8,526 nucleotides of DNA. Source: Thiocapsa sp035467215. GTDB lineage: Bacteria; Pseudomonadota; Gammaproteobacteria; Chromatiales; Chromatiaceae. The stretch lies in contig NZ_DATITZ010000070.1 of assembly GCF_035467215.1 (NCBI RefSeq), forward strand, positions 1-8,526, given 5' to 3'. The translations under genes were made by a program, and so were the position numbers. The notes beneath the pieces were generated by a model. That model was not told where the DNA came from. It saw nothing but the letters and a program-made list of their open reading frames with translations, and did no database searches. Each line of letters begins with the position of its first letter. Within the stretch, counting starts at the first letter, position 1. Shown here piece by piece: positions 6,121-8,526 of the stretch.

Positions 6121-7233
6121 CGGGTCAATGCGGCCCGTGCCCGGAGCCACCCGCGTCGTTACCACGCGCTGGCGCGTGGGCTGACCATCGACCGCATCGA
6201 CGCGGACGTGTGGAATGTCGCTAAGTCCGAGATCCTCGATTGGATGGGGACCGAGCTGGCTGGCCTGAAGACGTCCGGTGCCTTCGCCTTGGCCGAGGCG
6301 CCGATCACTCGGGTGGAGATCGCAACCATGGAGGTCGAGCACGGGACAGGTTTGTCGGCGCCGGGCGGTGAGTACGAGATCGAGGCATCGGCCGTCGACA
6401 TCGCCCGCCAGTTCGAGGCGGCCGGCCGGGTGTTGGGCAACGGTCTGCATGATCCCTATTGGCGAACCCACGCGGAGCGGGATGCGCTCGATGTCAAGAT
6501 CGTATTGGCCCTGGATACAGGGGCGATGAAGCGCCTGGAAGCAAGGGCAGAGAACGCCTTCGATCATCTCTACGATCGATTCAAAGGTCAGGTCGGTGCC
6601 CTGCCGGAGGGGCGGAGGGGCGGCGCCGGCGTTACGAGCGGCTTCGGCTGGCAACCGCAAAGCCCGTCGAGACGCCGTGGAATCTGCCGGACAGTATCGA
6701 TTTCCGGCGAACGCCGGGCGCTCCGCGGTAAGAGCGACATCTCTATCTTGAAGATGACGGGCACTTCCGCGCGGACTTGGGCACTTGGGAAGCAGGCGTT
6801 TTGGCGGAGGAGCTTGCAGATCCCGAGGTCGTGGGCTGGCTGCGCAATCAGGATCGCAAGCCCTGGTCGCTCGAAATCCCCTACGAACATGGCGGGGCGG
6901 TTCGGCCCATGTTTCCCGACCTTGTCATCGTGCGTCGGGTGAGCGAGGGCAAGGGGTTTCTGTTCGATATCCTGGAGCCCCATGACCCGAGCCTTGGGGA
7001 CAACGTCGAGAAGGCCGTCGGACTGGCGCGTTTCGCCGAGCCCCATGGGCATCTGTTCGGGCGGATCCAGTTGATCCGCCGCCGGCATTCGCCGGCGGGC
7101 GGGGACGCATTCTTCCGTCTCGAGATCAACCGGACCGCGATGCAGAAAAAAGCTGCTGTTGGTGACAACCAATCCGCAGCTCGACGCCTTGTTTACTGCG
7201 GAAGCGATAAGCGTCGGCTCGAGTGGTGGGTAA
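6109..7233 (+). pseudogene. C-terminal remnant of type III restriction/DEAD-box helicase-like gene
   Basis: Family members (Res subunit-like DEAD/DEAH helicases) run to roughly 900-1000 residues; only the C-terminal third is here, with no motor motifs. Frame 1 (from 6109) gives HPRRYHALARGLTIDRIDAD, LGNGLHDPYWRTHAERDALD and AFDHLYDRFKGQVGALPEG. An 8-bp duplication (6606-6621) then shifts the reading frame to YERLRLATAKPVETPWNLPD. A TAA at 6729-6731 stands where a Tyr is expected before ERHLYLEDDGHFRADLGTWE. The same frame continues through GWLRNQDRKPWSLEIPYEHG, RPMFPDLVIVRR and DILEPHDPSLGDNVEKAVGL to MQKK. An extra A in the run 7146-7151 then hides the true end, LLLVTTNPQLDALF, closing at TAA 7231-7233. 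Removing 8+1 bases leaves 1116 nt, exactly 372 codons. The residual Met-initiated piece, if made, would be nonfunctional. Confidence 0.85.
6606..6621 (+). repeat. 8-bp tandem duplication ggaggggc x2
   Basis: ggaggggc (6606-6613) is followed directly by an identical copy (6614-6621). Removing one copy rejoins the helicase frame as ALPEG-RRRR-YERLRLATAK, so the duplication is the frameshift lesion. Confidence 0.85.
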
Positions 7234-7254
7234 CCAATGGCAGACTAGGACGCC

Positions 7255-8526
7255 CTACTTCTCCTTCGCGTAAGGCCAGGCGACGACACCGCCTTCCATG
7301 ACCTTCACGTTGTGCCAGCCGTGGGCGTTGAGGATGGCCGCGCCTTCGTATCCGCGCAGCGAGATCTTGCAGTAGAGGATGATCTCTCTGGACTTGTCCT
7401 GCGGCAGCTCGCCGAGCCGGTCGCGTAAAGCACCCAGCGGGATCAGGGTCTCGCCGATGCCCAGGCGTGTCTCCTCGAACTCCTGGGGGCTGCGGGTATC
7501 CAGGATAAAGCAGTCTGCGCCGGTGTCGACGCGGTGCTTGACCTCGCTTGCCGAGAGCCCGGTCATGTGGCCATGGAGCTTGTTGTCCATGACCTGGGCG
7601 GAGCTGATCACATGATCGATGGCGAGCGAGTAGGGTGGGGCATAGGGCAGATCGGCGTTGACCATGTCCTCGACGGTCAGCTTGCCGCGGATCGCCATCG
7701 CGACGACCGCCACGCGCTTGCTGACATCCCCCGGGCCAATGCATTGGAAGCCGAGGATGCGCCCGGTCTTGCGATCGGCGACCAGCTTGCTGATCAGCAG
7801 CTTGCCGCCCATGTAGCCGGGGATGTCGAGCCCGGAGATGATTGCCGTCTCGATGTCGTCGAAACCTGCCTCGTCGGCATCCTTGGCCGAGAGTCCGGTA
7901 AAGCCGACCGCGTAGTCGAAGATCTTGCAGATGCCGGTCTGGATGATGCCGGGGAAGCTGGCGCTGCCCTCGATCACCAGATTCTGACCGGCGACGCGTC
8001 CCTGTAGATTGGCGAGGTCGCCGTAGGGCGCACGCACGGCTTTGCCGCTGATCAGCGAGGTGCACTCTACGCAGTCGCCGACGGCATAGATGTCCGGGTC
8101 GGAGGTCTGCATCTGCGGGTTGACGCGGATGCCTCCGACCGAGCCGATCTCGATTCCGGCCGCTTGGGCGAGCTTGATATTGGGTCTGACCCCGACGGCG
8201 ATCACCGCGACCTCGCAGGGCAGCTCGGTGCCGTTCTCAAGCTTGACGCCGACCAGCTTGCCGTTCTCCCCGAGCAGCTCGACAACACCGTTGCCGACGA
8301 TGATGTCGGGGCCGTGTGCGCGGACGTGGTTCTCGACCAGCTTCGACAGGTCGGAATCAAGAAACGGCAGGATCTGCCGGGTCTTCTCGATCACGGTCGT
8401 GTGAATCCCGGCGAGCCGCAGCGCCTCGCAGACCTCGAACCCGATCAGACCGCCGCCCACGACCACGGCCTTGGTTGCCTTCTTCTCGTCGCGGACCGCC
8501 CGCAGGGCATCCGCATCGGCCATCGA
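7255..8526 (-). CDS. CoA-disulfide/polysulfide reductase-like flavoprotein with rhodanese domain, 5'-truncated
   Basis: An FAD/NAD(P)H pyridine-nucleotide-disulfide oxidoreductase fused to a rhodanese domain, the layout of CoADR-RHD and NADH-polysulfide reductase (Npsr). Such enzymes reduce CoA disulfide or (per)sulfides in the cytosol. The frame stays open to the right edge (Ser before the Met at 8523), so that Met is probably internal. About 150 N-terminal residues, with the FAD GxGxxG and the redox Cys, lie outside. Numbering from that Met: NAD(P)H-binding GGGLIG at 23-28; FAD-contacting YAVGDC at 146-151 (D150); a dimerisation domain with LPYAPPYS, the CoADR-type active-site tyrosine region; and the rhodanese domain (about 325-422), with DTRSPQEFEE and the active-site loop YCKISLRGYEG (C385). 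It ends 21 nt from the convergent helicase remnant. No terminator was seen. The family is secure; the physiological substrate is inferred. Confidence 0.92.
   Translation of the reverse strand, partial: SMADADALRAVRDEKKATKAVVVGGGLIGFEVCEALRLAGIHTTVIEKTRQILPFLDSDLSKLVENHVRAHGPDIIVGNGVVELLGENGKLVGVKLENGTELPCEVAVIAVGVRPNIKLAQAAGIEIGSVGGIRVNPQMQTSDPDIYAVGDCVECTSLISGKAVRAPYGDLANLQGRVAGQNLVIEGSASFPGIIQTGICKIFDYAVGFTGLSAKDADEAGFDDIETAIISGLDIPGYMGGKLLISKLVADRKTGRILGFQCIGPGDVSKRVAVVAMAIRGKLTVEDMVNADLPYAPPYSLAIDHVISSAQVMDNKLHGHMTGLSASEVKHRVDTGADCFILDTRSPQEFEETRLGIGETLIPLGALRDRLGELPQDKSREIILYCKISLRGYEGAAILNAHGWHNVKVMEGGVVAWPYAKEK

Noticed and set aside
7146..7152. AAAAAAG as a classic -1 programmed frameshift site
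   Set aside because: The incoming frame reads aaa aaa gct, and restoring the family C-terminus needs a +1 step, not -1; the gene carries two other lesions.
6588..7172. - strand open frame opposite the helicase remnant (194 codons)
   Set aside because: The + strand shows clear ordered family blocks there; the antisense frame has none.

Overview
The window is GC-rich chromosomal DNA from a gammaproteobacterium. The RelA is of the gammaproteobacterial type. A two-hairpin dispersed repeat, a DUF4080-type radical SAM protein and a CoA-disulfide/polysulfide-reductase-like flavoprotein would suit a purple sulfur bacterium (Chromatiaceae). That lineage is an inference from remembered similarity, not a search.

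Left part (1-3310, + strand): the 3' three-quarters of relA, cut by the window edge, is followed one base later by a complete sugar-kinase-like phosphotransferase (NahK/APH fold), probably translationally coupled. A 77-bp element made of two hairpins inside near-perfect inverted ends closes this unit and supplies the kinase's stop codon. A small uncharacterised protein follows, with a GTG start and a strong Shine-Dalgarno.

Middle (3282-5553): a complete radical SAM protein with a B12-binding-like N-terminus lies on the - strand. It overlaps the small gene tail-to-tail. Divergent from it is a hicA-hicB toxin-antitoxin pair (4-nt overlap). Their shared upstream region (4824-4960) holds a perfect 15-bp palindrome and a candidate promoter placed so that hicA may be leaderless.

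Right-middle (5556-7233): decayed DNA. A Uma2-family nuclease remnant (- strand, in-frame TAG, no N-terminus) and the C-terminal third of a type III restriction/DEAD-box helicase-like gene (+ strand) lie head to head. Both have lost their 5' ends at one AT-richer junction, as a single deletion would produce. The helicase remnant has three further lesions readable at base level: an 8-bp tandem duplication, a Tyr-to-TAA nonsense change and one extra A in an A6 run. Correcting them restores one continuous frame of 372 codons. The intact hicAB pair next to restriction-type debris looks like the edge of a decayed defence or mobile island.

Right end (7255-8526, - strand): the C-terminal part of an FAD/NAD(P)H-dependent CoA-disulfide-reductase-family enzyme fused to a rhodanese domain, running off the window.

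I found no RNA gene, CRISPR array, intact insertion sequence or replication origin. The clearest unusual items are the head-to-head truncated pseudogenes with base-resolved lesions, the repeat that ends the kinase gene, and a HicA without the usual GSH histidine. I did not find convincing evidence of a wholly new multi-gene system.
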